Positions 51,441 through 63,500 of a stretch of 64,000 nucleotides of DNA are shown in pieces (the stretch's first letter is position 1; every line of letters starts with the position of its first letter). Origin of the DNA: Arenicola marina (Eukaryota > Annelida > Polychaeta > Arenicolidae); contig OZ025248.1 in NCBI GenBank assembly GCA_964019135.1, positions 14,143,574 to 14,207,573 on the forward strand, written 5' to 3'. The translations under genes were made by a program, and so were the position numbers. Under the pieces are notes generated by a model that saw only the letters and a program-made list of their open reading frames with translations, made no database searches and was not told the DNA's origin.

Positions 51441-52369
51441 CAGGCATAATTCACATGAGGCTCTCAGTTTAGCCATGTGCAGGAATAGATGACCGAAGAT
51501 ACGCGCAGAACAATAATTGATGACACATCATATGGAACGGATGTGAATCATGAATTAGTTTCCCTTCAAAAACTATTCAATATCATGATTGGCAGTTCAT
51601 TGTTCTCCCCTAGCACAACAGGGAACTGTAGTCATGGCAACGAGGATGGATTGGTTGGAGCCCCAGTAGTGACTGAGCTAGATAAACGGAACTGGTAAAC
51701 AGGAGGTTGGGCCTGTCCGATCAGCAATAGCACACGTGGTAATAATGAGAATAATTATAAGAATTACATTCTAACCTACTGAATAAACAATCTTTTATGT
51801 GGAACATATATTTATGCTGGCGTGTATGGCGCTACATATCAGACAGGACAAGATATTGTGAACATTAATCACAGGTATCAGAGTAAAACTACTGTTTTAT
51901 GGTGAAATGTCAGGTGTGAATGTCAGCATAGAGTTAATACGTGTAATGTCACATTTAATCTCGTTTTCTGTGCCATCCATAACGCCCCCCCCCCCCCCCA
52001 CCCACCCTGGTAAGGGAAGCTGTTTGCGCTACCTGCATTAAATCGTGATGACCGGCAGGATGACACTTTGCGTAACCCATTTCCCCATGGAAATGTTCTC
52101 CGTAACGGTGATTTTACCAGATACATTTGTTACTATGATCATTGTCTGCCCAATGGCGCAGGCATATAGGGAAGACGTGTACAGTATGGCAACAACCCGA
52201 CAACATATAATGGCCTCGTAAAACACGAGGGAGAGAGGACGGTGGCGGGTGGGGGGGGGTGGGGGCGTATAAACCTGAAGGTGTATGTAAAGTAACCCTA
52301 GAGGAAAAGCGCCCGGATGTGTAATTAATACGCAACGTGATAATTCGTTTCTAAAGACCTGGCTTGTAG

Positions 52370-53135
52370 TAAGGCTTGGGATTGAAGGTGGCTCGAGGAG
52401 TGGCTGAGGATGTGGCTGGTGGCTGTGGCTGTGGCTGTGACTGGCTGTGACTGGCTTCTGGCTGTGACTGGCTGGCTGTGGCTGGTTGTAGCTGAGGCTG
52501 TGGCCGTAGATGTGACTGTAGATGTGGCTATGGATGTGGCGTGGCTGTGACTGTGGCTAAAGCTCTGGCTGGCCATGGCTGGTGGCTGCTACTGTGGCTG
52601 TTGCTGGCCATGGCTGGTTGTAGCTGAGGCTGTGGCCGTAGATGTGTCTGTAGATTTGGTTATAGCTATGGATGTGGCTATGACTGGCTGGTGGCTGCGA
52701 CTGGGGCCGTGGCTATGGATGTGGCTGTGGCTGTCTGGCTGTGGCCGTAGTAGTGGCTGTAGATGTGGCTATGGATGTAGCGTGGCTATGACTGGCTGGT
52801 GGCTGCGACTGACGCCGTGGCTGTGGCTGCGGCTGGCTGGTGTCTGTGACTGGGGCCGTGGCTATGGATGTGGCTGTGGCTGTCTTGTGGCTGCGACTGT
52901 GGCTGAAGCTCTGGCTGGCCATGGCTGGTGGCTGTGGCTGGTGGCTGTGGCTGTTGCTGGTGGCTGTGGCTGGTGGCTGTGGCTGGTGGCTGTTGCTGGT
53001 GGCTGTGGCTGTTGCTGGTGGCTGTGGCTGGTGGCTGTGGCTGGTGGCTGTGGCTGGCTGTGGCTGGTGGCTGTGGGTGTGGCTGGTGGCTGTGGCTGGC
53101 TGTGGCTGTGGCTGGCTGTGGTTGTGGCATCGATA
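52370..53135. repeat. GGCTGT-based simple-sequence array
   Basis: About 765 bp built from GGCTGTGGCTGGTGGCTGTG and related variants (GTAGATGTGGCTATGGATGT). It stays open in several frames on both strands, giving artefactual proteins rich in Trp, Gly, Val and Ala or in Ser, His, Gln and Pro. Confidence 0.93.
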
Positions 53136-53139
53136 CACC

Positions 53140-53556
53140 CAAGCTCTCCGCACGGTGGCGCTACGCAAGCTAGCTTTTACCGCTGCTGTCGGCCGGGGGC
53201 AAATTTCAAGATTCTTGAAAAACGGTCAAATCAGCTGTAATTTCTTGCAATGATATAATTTTCAAGAATAAAACATAAAAATAACGAGCTTTGTGTATTT
53301 AATACAGCCAAAAACATCTTGTACCCTTTCGAAAAAGTTATAATTGTGACAGAACTCTTTCTTTTCATCACCTCATTTCATGTGTTATTAGGCTTAGGCT
53401 GGGTCCCAGCATCAATTTGTAGAAATGCGCGACGCATTTTTCCTATTGATTTGCGCAGCGCCGCCCTGGCGAATGAGTGTGAAAATGCATTGAGGACGTA
53501 GGCAACAACAGAGATATAATGGAGCCCTAGCGGAGTGAGTCGAAGGCAAAGAGTGC
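53140..53556 (+). mobile_element. Non-autonomous DNA transposon, copy B (8-9-bp target duplication)
   Basis: Same element as the inverted copy at 23492-23906. It is flanked on both sides by GATACACC (53132-53139 and 53557-53564). Starts CAAGCTCTCCGCACGGTGG, ends GGCAAAGAGTGC. It sits at the very edge of the GGCTGT array. Confidence 0.85.
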
Positions 53557-54129
53557 GATACACCTACAACTGTATATGCCGGTGAAGCACGTTGGGTGAA
53601 GACCGCGCCACGAGCTTCCCTGACACGTGGTGCTGGCGTCCCGGGGAGCGGCAGGGGTGGGGTTGGCGGCCATTCGCGCCATAGTGAGTCAGACGCTCAA
53701 CATGTTCGCTGCCTCAGGCGGAATCCATCCATTCAAGTGACTTTTTCAGGCAACAGGTAGCATGCCCAGGTGGGACCCAGAGCCTGTTGCAGAGTCGGGA
53801 CTCGGCTCGGCGTGGGTCAATGAACACAATGGCTCCGCAGTGAGCAGGTAGGTAAGTCTGGTAAGTCTTCTGGCAGCAGGCGACGCCCAGAGCCAGAGGA
53901 GACATTGAAATGAAACTGGGCCGTGGCGAACGGAGACAACGCAGTCGACAATCGTTCACAGCGACATAGGCTTCGGTTGGAATGAAGATAAACATTTCCT
54001 TTGAGGATGTAGAGGTAGTATATCTAATGTGGTGCAGTGACTATAGAGCTTCGGTCTTTAGACGGCTGGCACGGTATACAGCGCGTGACTGATCACGCTA
54101 CGTACCTCAAATGGAAATACAGTCTCTGA

Positions 54130-54640
54130 ATAACGCTAGCAACTTCCTTGACTGAAACATTAGTCACAACTACCGCTCGCAACTCTTCCTGGATGAAACA
54201 AGTCACGATTACCGCTGGCAACTCTTCCTGGTTGAAACAACAGTCACAACTACCGCTCGCAACTCTTCCTGGATGAAAAAAGTTTCTAACTACCGCTCGC
54301 AACTCTTCATGGATGAAAAAAGTCCCAACTATCGCTCGCAACTCTTCCTTGATGAAACAAGTCACAACTACCGCTCGCAACTCTTCCTGGATGAAACAAC
54401 AGTCACAACTACCGCTCGCAACTCTTCCTGGATGAAACAACAGTCACAACTACCCCTCTCAACTCTTCCTTGATGAAACAAGTTACAACTACCGCTCGCA
54501 ACTCTTCCTGGATGAAACAACAGTCACAACTACCCCTCTCAACTCTTCCTTGATGAAACAAGTCACAACTACCGCTCGCAACTCTTCCTTGATGAAACAA
54601 GTCACAAGTACCGCTCGCAACTCTTCCTTGATCACGCAAC
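54130..54640. repeat. 39/41-bp minisatellite directly before the GPCR start codon
   Basis: About twelve units of CACAACTACCGCTCGCAACT followed by CTTCCTGGATGAAACAAGT, in two length classes that differ by an extra CA (AACAAGT or AACAACAGT). The array ends 16 bases before the ATG, so it forms the 5' leader or core promoter of the receptor gene. Confidence 0.93.
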
Positions 54641-54656
54641 CATACTAACCTTCAAT

Positions 54657-56264
54657 ATGGAGACATCCAGTGTGGACACAGCCATGACACAGACACAAAG
54701 TTCGGCATTTCCAGACGTCGTTAATCTCTTGACAGAGATAACGACATCGTCTATATCGACGTCTCCCCCGGAGTTATCAGACACGCAAGGTGTTTTCGGT
54801 CTCTGGAACACGACCGGGAACCCCGCCGCTTCATCAGTCATCGATGAAAACGAGTTGGTGCCCCTCTGGGCCAAATTTGCCACTTACCCGCACGAGTACT
54901 TCACCAAGGATCACGCTGCCACCTTCGGATTCCTGTGGCTTTGTCTCGGCTCGTTTGGGATTTGCTTCGCCATTTTGCTCTTAATGGTGGGTTTGTCGAA
55001 GGAGTTGAGGCCCAGCTCTCACGGTGCGTACCTCTCATGTCTCGGCGCCAGCGAGCTCGGTCTCCTTCTCATACGGGTACTGGCCGGCGTCTTACTGTTG
55101 CTGTACTCGCGCGGGACGATCCAGTCAAGTCCCGCTGAGGGAGTCTTTACCACTGGGGTGGCGGGAGATCTCACGATGTTGGCGTCCTGCGGGTTCCTGG
55201 GGTTAGAGAGAATGTTGATCACCTTTCGGTCCTATATCATGGTCGCTCTCGGCGTCGACCGATTCGTCTCGATATTCTTCCCCATGAAGCGTCTACTTCT
55301 CTGCACAAGGCGACGCGCATGCGCAGTCGCCGCTGTCATTGTCAGCTTCGCCGCCGTGACGTTCGCGGTACCAACAATCCTGGTGACGGTCCAAGCCAGG
55401 CAACACGGCTTCCCACCAGTCGGGGACGCCTTGCTCCTGGGGCGAGTCCTCAACGTGTGCCCTCGATTACAGGATTGGATGATCCGGACGACCCTCTTCC
55501 AACAGATCATCCAGTACTGGCTCCCGGCGGCTTCTCTCGCGGTCCTCATCCCAGTCTTGGCCTTCGAGGTCAACATCAGGAGGCGAAAGGGAAAACTGGT
55601 CGTCGGGGTCGATTCAATTCGAGAGACGCTTAAACGTATTGAAGCCAACAACCAACTGACCGTATCGCTGATTTTGGTATTTAGCCAATATATATTACTG
55701 CAGATTCCGATGACTGTTCTACAAATGTTTTTCGCCGACCAGATAAGTGGCATGGACTTCATCGGGGTTTTGAGGTTCGTAGGCCACGCCGCTCCGCATA
55801 CCGGACATGACGTCATCGTGCAGTACAAGGTGATGGAGACACTGGAGGTGGTCAGCTTCAGCCTGCCCCTCCCCATCCTCCTGGGGTCCAACCGGAACAT
55901 CCGGCGGGTGTTGTACCAGGTCATGTGTCACAAGCGCGTCAATCTGGACGCGCGCTTCATCCGGGGTGAGACCGCCCACCGGAACATCCTCGGACGCCGT
56001 CTGGATCCGCTGGCCCAGACACACATACGGCCCGTCGTCGCCCTGCGCATGAACTCCTGCGCAGACCTTCCGTCCACTCCCAGCATCGCGACGGTCTCGC
56101 TGGACCACGACCGGGCGTTCGACTTCGACGTCAACACCGTGGTGATCCAGGCATGTGCGGACAGGAGCCGGCCGGACACCCCTACCGTGGCGCCATCTAC
56201 TGTGGGAATGCTACAAGCCACGGCGTTGCGCCTATCAGATATGGCGTCCGTCATGGAACTCTAA
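54657..56264 (+). CDS. Rhodopsin-family GPCR, single exon, orphan
   Basis: Seven-helix receptor of the plasma membrane, 535 residues, one exon. The outside N-terminus (about 85 residues, Ser/Thr rich) has a glycosylation site NTT at 51-53. Helices are at about 88-113 (TM1), 124-150 (TM2), 176-208 (TM3), 219-245 (TM4), 284-306 (TM5), 332-360 (TM6) and 388-411 (TM7). TM3 ends in VDRFVSIFFP, a DRF version of the DRY motif. C178 and C268 fit the conserved TM3-ECL2 disulfide. The TM2 aspartate and the TM7 NPxxY motif are replaced (LPILLGSNRNIRR). The 110-residue cytoplasmic tail is long. The overall pattern suits an invertebrate peptide-type or orphan receptor; the ligand cannot be told from sequence. 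ATG 54657 is the first start after the repeat array. Confidence 0.85.
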   Translation: METSSVDTAMTQTQSSAFPDVVNLLTEITTSSISTSPPELSDTQGVFGLWNTTGNPAASSVIDENELVPLWAKFATYPHEYFTKDHAATFGFLWLCLGSFGICFAILLLMVGLSKELRPSSHGAYLSCLGASELGLLLIRVLAGVLLLLYSRGTIQSSPAEGVFTTGVAGDLTMLASCGFLGLERMLITFRSYIMVALGVDRFVSIFFPMKRLLLCTRRRACAVAAVIVSFAAVTFAVPTILVTVQARQHGFPPVGDALLLGRVLNVCPRLQDWMIRTTLFQQIIQYWLPAASLAVLIPVLAFEVNIRRRKGKLVVGVDSIRETLKRIEANNQLTVSLILVFSQYILLQIPMTVLQMFFADQISGMDFIGVLRFVGHAAPHTGHDVIVQYKVMETLEVVSFSLPLPILLGSNRNIRRVLYQVMCHKRVNLDARFIRGETAHRNILGRRLDPLAQTHIRPVVALRMNSCADLPSTPSIATVSLDHDRAFDFDVNTVVIQACADRSRPDTPTVAPSTVGMLQATALRLSDMASVMEL

Positions 56265-56711
56265 ATCGCGAAATCGCTGGTTTTTCTGCACGTATGATAT
56301 GTAATTTTGACGCTACCTTATTTATTTTGAGATTTATATATTTTGAAGATTTGAATGCCAAAGTGAGGTATATTTTACTGCCCAACAGTCGTCGTCGCTT
56401 GAGATATCGTTCTAACGCTCCATTGGTTAGAGAGAGTGCCAATTTATTTTTTATTTTGTGGATCTGTCCGTGGTCTTTCAGACAAGGGGTTCCACACTAA
56501 TGGCCAACTCTTCATATATTGTCAGGCATGTCGTGTGTTTTTATTGGCATTTAGTTTATTGGTGAGGTGCATGGCACCGATCCCGTTTGTGTCCAGTCTA
56601 TTAATCACGAAATGTTCGCTGTGTAAACTCTTAAACATGTTAAGGACTAAAGAACTTGAAAAATAGATTATCGCGTATCACAATATCACATGCACATAAC
56701 GAAAGAAACGG

Positions 56712-56717
56712 AATAAA
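56712..56717 (+). terminator. Candidate GPCR polyadenylation signal AATAAA
   Basis: Canonical hexamer about 450 bases after the GPCR stop codon. It lies between this gene and the convergent MCM3AP-like gene. The rest of 56718-57221 shows nothing recognisable. Confidence 0.55.
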
Positions 56718-57221
56718 AATGCTTTGATTTCCAAAGCCAGGACTTATTCTTAGTGTGCAAGATTGACTTGCTATCGAGCGTTCCGAGATTAGCACTTGTA
56801 TCTTCTATTATCTCGGATACAATACCCCAAGGCGGGTGGGGTAGATATTTGATTCATTCACAGGTGTAGTCCTGCTAAACGATACCCGCGATATGGGACT
56901 CTCGCAAGGTACTGCATAATGTTGTTTAAAAGTCTTTCCCGCACAAAACAACCAGTATACAAGCTCATATTCCATGGTATATTTACTTATCCAGCATATT
57001 CTATACATACATGATCTGATGCGATGACATGCATGAGACTGAAGTGTATTTAAAAAGCACAAGTATGGCAAAATACGGGTTACAAGCAAAACACGTTGAC
57101 AAAATTCAGACATTCATTCAGGAATAATCACATACGAAATCCATATTTGGTGGTATTCTATTGAGGCGCAACTCCACATACCACACTTGTCATTCCCATA
57201 GCAGCTTTCACATCTATGACG

Positions 57222-57465
57222 ACTATGGTTGGTTGCATATTCGGGATGCTGTAACCAATTTTGGTCATATCGCGTCAATGGAAAAAGGAAGGGTAGGGCG
57301 GAGCCATGTCCCCGGGGCAACTCCTGCGAAGCAGGACATGGGATCTTTATCTTGCACACAGACATGGCCACAGCGGGGCTCCAACAACCGTTCCACATGC
57401 CGCTAGGCTCTGAGATGGCCAGAGCACCCAATGCGAGCGTTTAACCCACTGAGCTATCGGGCCCA
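57222..57465 (-). mobile_element. tRNA-derived SINE, family 1, minus-strand copy
   Basis: On the minus strand the copy begins GGGCCCGATAGCTCAGTGGG, a tRNA-like head with box A, followed by the body with CCATGTCC and CCCCGGGGACATGGCTCCGC. Its end reads GAATATGCAACCAACC. It matches the 61387 copy over its length and lies just downstream of the MCM3AP stop, possibly inside the 3' UTR. Confidence 0.8.
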
Positions 57466-57517
57466 TTACGGCTTTTAAGACGCCGTGATATGTACACACA
57501 CTTATTTACATTGCAAG

Positions 57518-60500
57518 CTACGACTGTAAATAGAACTGCAGCTGCCTTTCCAGCATGGCGCCGGCCTGCTTCTCAGACTCTATATCGGAGAGAAGTTGCC
57601 CGAGATCGTCCTCGAGAGAGCGACCGCGTGCATCCGGGGCGCGAACGGAAGAAATCGTTGATCCAATGATGTCACTTCCGGTTGACTTGGTTGCCCTGGC
57701 AGCCGGTGGTGAAGGTATCAAATTCGGCAATTCTTCCGCCAGCGCCTTCCGAAGCCGCTCTTCAAACAGCGCGCTCTGGCGTCTCTCGTTGGCGACAAGG
57801 TCATCCAGCCTTCCCGCCGAGATTGAAAGGTCAAACTCGCGGTCGGGGTCAAGGTCACATTGGGAGAGCGATCCTCGTGGTGCGGCACACGCTGTCGGTG
57901 GAGACGGCGTCGCGAACTCCTCGGCTTGTCTGGCCAACTTCCGGTCGTGGGGCGTATCCGGCGTCGACCCGTCCGTGAACTTCCGCTTGCCGCTAGATGG
58001 CGCCAACACAGACACCGACGGCGTGGCTGAAAAACACGTTGTTAAGAAGCCTCCATTTACGTACTTATTTATTTATTGAAAATGGAATCGAATTGCGATT
58101 AATGACATTAGTCTGGGAGTGGGAGGGCGTGGTTGTGTGAAGGGGGGAGGGGGGGGGGGAAGATTTACATGAACTTCCGTCAAGGAAGTTTATCACAAGA
58201 TATGCATACAACGCTGTTTCATATAGAATAGATTTGTTCTGAGATAACACATCTTGCACGAGACCGATGTCATATGCATATTCTTACGCAGACCTAATCA
58301 AATTTGACAATAACATTTTTGCTGTTCGAAAATGCCCATTCGCAGAGTGCGGTAAGGATATATCCCTGGGACCTGGTGTCACAATGGGCCGCAGCCAAGA
58401 ACGTACGAGAAAATTAAAGCAAAACCACGAAACGTCAAGGCGTCCCCACGGCACAAAGCCCAACGGCACACAGCCCAACGGCACACAACCCAACGGCACA
58501 CAACCCAACGGCACACAACCCAACGGCACACAGCATAAAGGCACACAGCCTCGACTTTCTTCATTCATTATTGCTTAAAATTAAATACAAATAATTGCCA
58601 TGAAGTCCGGAGTGACGCGTACCTGTCGTTGTGGAGTCCAGCGAGGCTTCCGTCCAGCCAGAAGGCGGCTTGAAGCTGGCCAGGACTTTCCGCAAGTAGT
58701 GCACCTTCAGCTCTTCCGGGTCGTCCTGCAACAAGACACACCACAACCGGTAACGTAACACACTATACCATAGAGATACAGGAGCAGTCCGAGGACTGTT
58801 TGTAGCAACAAGGCAAACATGGAAAGCATTCTAGTTCCTAGCCTAACCTCGATCATGTCTAACGAATCATCTACACTTTCTATTCATCACATCTCCCCAT
58901 TATTTCGTATCGTATATTGTTAACCCTAATATCTCTAATCTTCTCATTTTGTTCATAGTACCTAGTTCCTCAATTACAGCGCATTATGTTTTCCTACCGC
59001 CTGCATTTGTTGCTCTCTATCGTCTATCTCTATCCTCCCTGATTTTTTCACTATTTATCTCCAGGCCCTACCTCTCCTAGTCTCGTTGCCAAGGATACTC
59101 CCCCGACCCCGGGCAGGCGACACCCACCTCCTCGTGCGGGTTGAACCAGTCGGCGCACGTCAGACGGTGCTCCACACACGCCAGTATGACGTCAGTCCAC
59201 AGCAGTGGCTCCCCCTGCGGGGAGAGTGCTCCTTCCTTAGCTCGGCTCTTTTGTCGTCTCATCAGCAGCCAGCGCACCCTGGCGAACAAACCGGCGTCAC
59301 TTGATCTTGGTTACGATACGCTGGATACCACACACACATTGAACTCAGCAGTTAACAAGCAGTTTACCAACAGCTCGAAGCGGTCAATACATAGTATCTG
59401 CACCCATTGATTGAGTGCCGCGTTATGTCCTCACCCCCCGTAGAGTGCCGTGTTATGACCTCACCCACCGTAGAGTGCCGTGTTATGTCCTCACCCCCCG
59501 TAGAGTGCCGTGTTATGACCTCACCCCCCATAAAGTGCCGTGTTATGACTTCACCCCCCGTAGAGTGCCGTGTTATTACCTCACTCACCGTAGAGTGCCG
59601 TGTTATGACTTCACCCCCCGTAGAGTGCCGTGTTATGACCTCACCCACCGTAGAGTGCCGTGTTATGACTTCACCCCCCGTAGAGTGCCGTGTTATGACC
59701 TCACCCCCCGTAGAGTGCCGTGTTATGACCTCACCCCCCATAAAGTGCCGTGTTATGACTCCACCCCCCGTAGAGTGCCGTGTTATGACCTCACCCACCG
59801 TAGAGTGCCTTGTTATGACCTCACCCACCGTAGAGTGCCGTGTTATGACCTCACCCACCGTAGAGTGCCGTGTTATGCCCTCACCCACCGTAGAGTGCCG
59901 TGTTATGACCTCACCCCCCGTAGAGTGCCGTGTTATGACCTCACCCCCCGTAGAGTGCCGTGTTATGTCCTCACCACCCGTAGAGTGCCGTGTTATGACC
60001 CCACCCCCCGTAGAGTGCCGTGTTATGACCTCACCCCCCATAAAGTGCCGTGTTATGACTTCACCCCCCGTAGAGTGCCGTGTTATGACCTCACCCACCG
60101 TAGAGTGCCGTGTTATGACTCCACCCCCCGTAGAGTGCCGTGTTATGACCTCACCCACCGTAGACTGCCTTGTTATGACCTCACCCCCCGTAGGGTGCCG
60201 TGTTATGACCTCACCCCCCGTAGAGTGCCGTGTTATGTCCTCACCACCCGTAGAGTGCCGTGTTATGACCTCACCCCCGTAGAGTGCCGTGTTATGCCCT
60301 CACCTGCCGTAGAGTGCCGTGTTATTCGCCTCCTCATCCGCCACGCGACTGACGTAGTCCAGCACGACCCTGGCGTCGTCCTGACGACCCCCCGCCTCCT
60401 CGTCCTCCTCCTGGCCGCCCACCCCGGGGCTGCACTCCGGCAGCAGCATCGCCATCAAGCGGTCACCGACGAACTCAAGCTGGTCCTCTGTGTTCCAGTC

Positions 60501-63500
60501 GCTGGCGGGCTGGTCGGCTGTCACATGACCAAAACACCAAACCACGTGGTGAGATACGTTAACTGTATATTTCATGTACTTTAGGGTTCAAGGGCCCACG
60601 ACTACAGACACAAGGCAAAGAGTACCGGTGTCATACACTATTGGGAGAGTACCCATGTCATACACTATTGGGAGAGTACGCGTGTCATACACTATTGGGA
60701 GAGTACCGGTGTCATACACTATTGGGAGAGTACCGGTGTCATACACTATTGGGAGAGTACCCGTGTCATACACTATTGGGAGAGTACCGGTGTCATACAC
60801 TATTGGGAGAGTACCCGTGTCATACACTATTGGGAGAGTACCGGTGTCATACACTAATGGGAGAGTACCGGTGTCATACACTATTGGGAGAGTACCGGTG
60901 TCATACACTATTGGGAGAGTACCGGTGTCATACACTATTGGGAGAGTACCGGTGTCATACACTATTGGGAGAGTACCGGTGTCATACACAAAGCCATCCT
61001 ATTCATATGTAGTCAATTGTCCTACCTTCCGCGGAGAATTCTGGTATAGGCCAGGAGACCTCGCTGAGGTCCCTGTCGCCGGCTGTCTCCGCCAGGTGTT
61101 CCACCACACTGTTGTACAGCGTCACCAAGGCCCCCGGACTCTGTTGCCATGGCGACAAATAAATCTTTAGAACTTTAAGCCATAATAATAATATGAGTGA
61201 AAGGATGTCATTTCACACAAAATGTCGTAAATGAAAGGCTTAGTTCGGTTGGAAACATTAAAAACAAGTAACGGTTATATGTAGATGTAGATTGCACAAT
61301 TTGTGTAGTTTTTACATGACTATGTGCATCATTATCTCGGTGTATACATGTCCACGTACATCATGACTGCAACCCGCTGTGGGGGGGGGGGGGGGCTGTA
61401 TGGGTTAGAACGCTCGCCTTGAGCGCTCTGGCCACCTGAGAGCCTAACGGCACGTGGATCGGTGGTTTGAGCCCTGCTGTGGCCATGTCTGTGTGGTCGT
61501 AGGATAAAGATCCCATGTGCTTCTTCGCAAAGAGTAAGGGGGTTACCCGGGGACATGGCTCCACTCTCACTTCCTTCTACCTTTTACGCGATATGGCCAA
61601 AAGTTAAAGAGTCCTGAATATACAACCACTCACCGGTTGTGGGACCGGATCGGCTATCTTACCTGCTCCGGAAGGCCTCGTTTCTTCCGGATCTGGGCGT
61701 CCTGGTAGAGGGGTGTGTGGAATTCGCGTCCTAGGAAGTCCTCCACGTAATCCCTGAGTGTCTGGGTGGCGAGATCGGGGGCCGGGGGGCACCGCTCACA
61801 GGCCCAGCGCACTCCGCCCAGTAGCTGCACCAAGACATGACAGGTCAGAGCGGCAAGTCTCTGGCGTCACTCTCAACAAGGTCAGAGCGGCAAGTCTCTG
61901 GCGTCATTCTTGACAAGGTCAGAGCGGCAAGTCTCTATTCCTAACAAGGTCAAAGCGGCAAGTCCCTGGCGTCATTCTTAAGCAGGTCAGAGCGGCAAGT
62001 CTCTGGCGTCACTCTCAACAAGGTCAGAGCGGCAAGTCTCTGGCGTCATTCTTGACAAGGTCAGAGCGGCAAGTCTCTGGCGTCATTCCTAACAAGGTCA
62101 AAGCGGCAAGTCCCTGGCGTCATTCTTAACAAGGTCAGAGCGGCAAGTCTCTGTCGTCACTCTCAACAAGGTCAGAGCGGCAAGTCTCTGGCGTCATTCT
62201 TAACAAGGTCAGAGCGGCAAGTCTCTGGCGTCATTCCTAACAAGGTCAAAGCGGCAAGTCCCTGGCGTCATTCTTAACAAGGTCAGGGCGGCAAGTCCCT
62301 GGCGTCATTCTTAACAAGGTCAGAGCGGCAAGTCCCCGGCGACATTCTTGATAAGGTCAGATCGTAAAGTCTTTGATGTCATTCTCAACAAGGTCAGACC
62401 GGAAAGTCTCTGGCGTCATTCTCAACAAGGTCAAAGCGGCAAGTTTCTGGCGTCATTATTAATAAGGTCAAAGCGGCAAGTCCCTGGCGTCACTCTCAAC
62501 AAGGTCAGAGCGGCAAGTCTCTAGCGTCATTCTCAACAAGGTCAGAGCGGCAAGTCTCTGGCCTCATTCTCAACAAGGTCAAAGCGGCAAGTCCCTGGCG
62601 TCATTCTTAACAAGGTCAGCGCGGCAAGTCCCTGGCGTCATTCTTAACAAGGTCAGAGCGGCAAGTCCCTGGCAACATTCTTGACAAGATCAGATCGTTA
62701 GGTCTCTAGCGTCATTCTCAACAAGGTCAGAGCGGCAAGTCTCCGGCGTCATTCATAACAAGGTCAAAGCGGCAAGTTTCTGGCGTCATTCTTAACAAGG
62801 TCAGAGCGGCAAGTCCCTGGCGTCATTCTTAACAAGGTCAGAGCGGCAAGTTTCTGGCGTCATTATTAATAACGTCAGAGCGGCAAGTTTCTGGCGTCAT
62901 TATCAACAAGGTCAGAGCCGCAAGTTTCTGGCGTCATTCTTAACAAGGTCACAGCGGCAAGTCTCTGACGTCATTTTCAATAAGGTCAGATGGGAAAGCG
63001 GCAAGTTTCTGGCGTCATTGTTAATAAGGTCAGAGCGGCAAGTTTCTGGCGTCATTGTTAATATGGTCCAGGCATGGGGTGATTACATTGTAAATGTAAT
63101 CGATTACGATTACGATTACTTGGGAATTTCATGATTACGATTACGATTAGATCTACAGGAAATATGAAAGTAATCGATTACGATTACATTCAATGTAATC
63201 ATGATTACAATCGTGATTACATACATCTTTCGACGTAATTGAAATAAAAAACACAACACTGACGGATAATCGCACCTCTATCTTGCTGGATTCATTTAAA
63301 CTTTAGAACTTTAGGATTCTCGCCGGAGAGGGAGGTGTCGCGCGTAAAAACTTATTACCTCTATGTTAAATACCACGGAACTAAAGGAAGCCACACCGTT
63401 GTATGACACAAGGGAATCTAGTCCAGTCACCACACCATACATCGCCGTGCACCAGTCCTGACTGAATCGAGTTCGTTTTATAACAACACCTCTTCCAATC

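Larger units (their letters stand above)
44567..54129. other. Gene-poor stretch rich in small repeats
   Basis: No host exon recognised on either strand. The small transposons, palindrome, SINEs and arrays in this interval are listed separately. Remaining sequence is unremarkable, with C or G homopolymers near 47515, 50785, 51985 and 52250. Confidence 0.5.

Noticed and set aside
52575-53253. 221-residue Trp/Gly/Val-rich frame and its Ser/His/Gln-rich antisense partner
   Set aside because: Translation of the GGCTGT array; both strands are open for the same reason.
59364-60584. Frames of 264, 291 and 389 residues on both strands with a 10-residue period
   Set aside because: The 30-bp minisatellite stays open because its unit is a multiple of 3; real MCM3AP exons flank it on the minus strand.
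60574-61170. 198-residue frame with VSYTIGRVP repeats
   Set aside because: Artefact of the 27-bp minisatellite.
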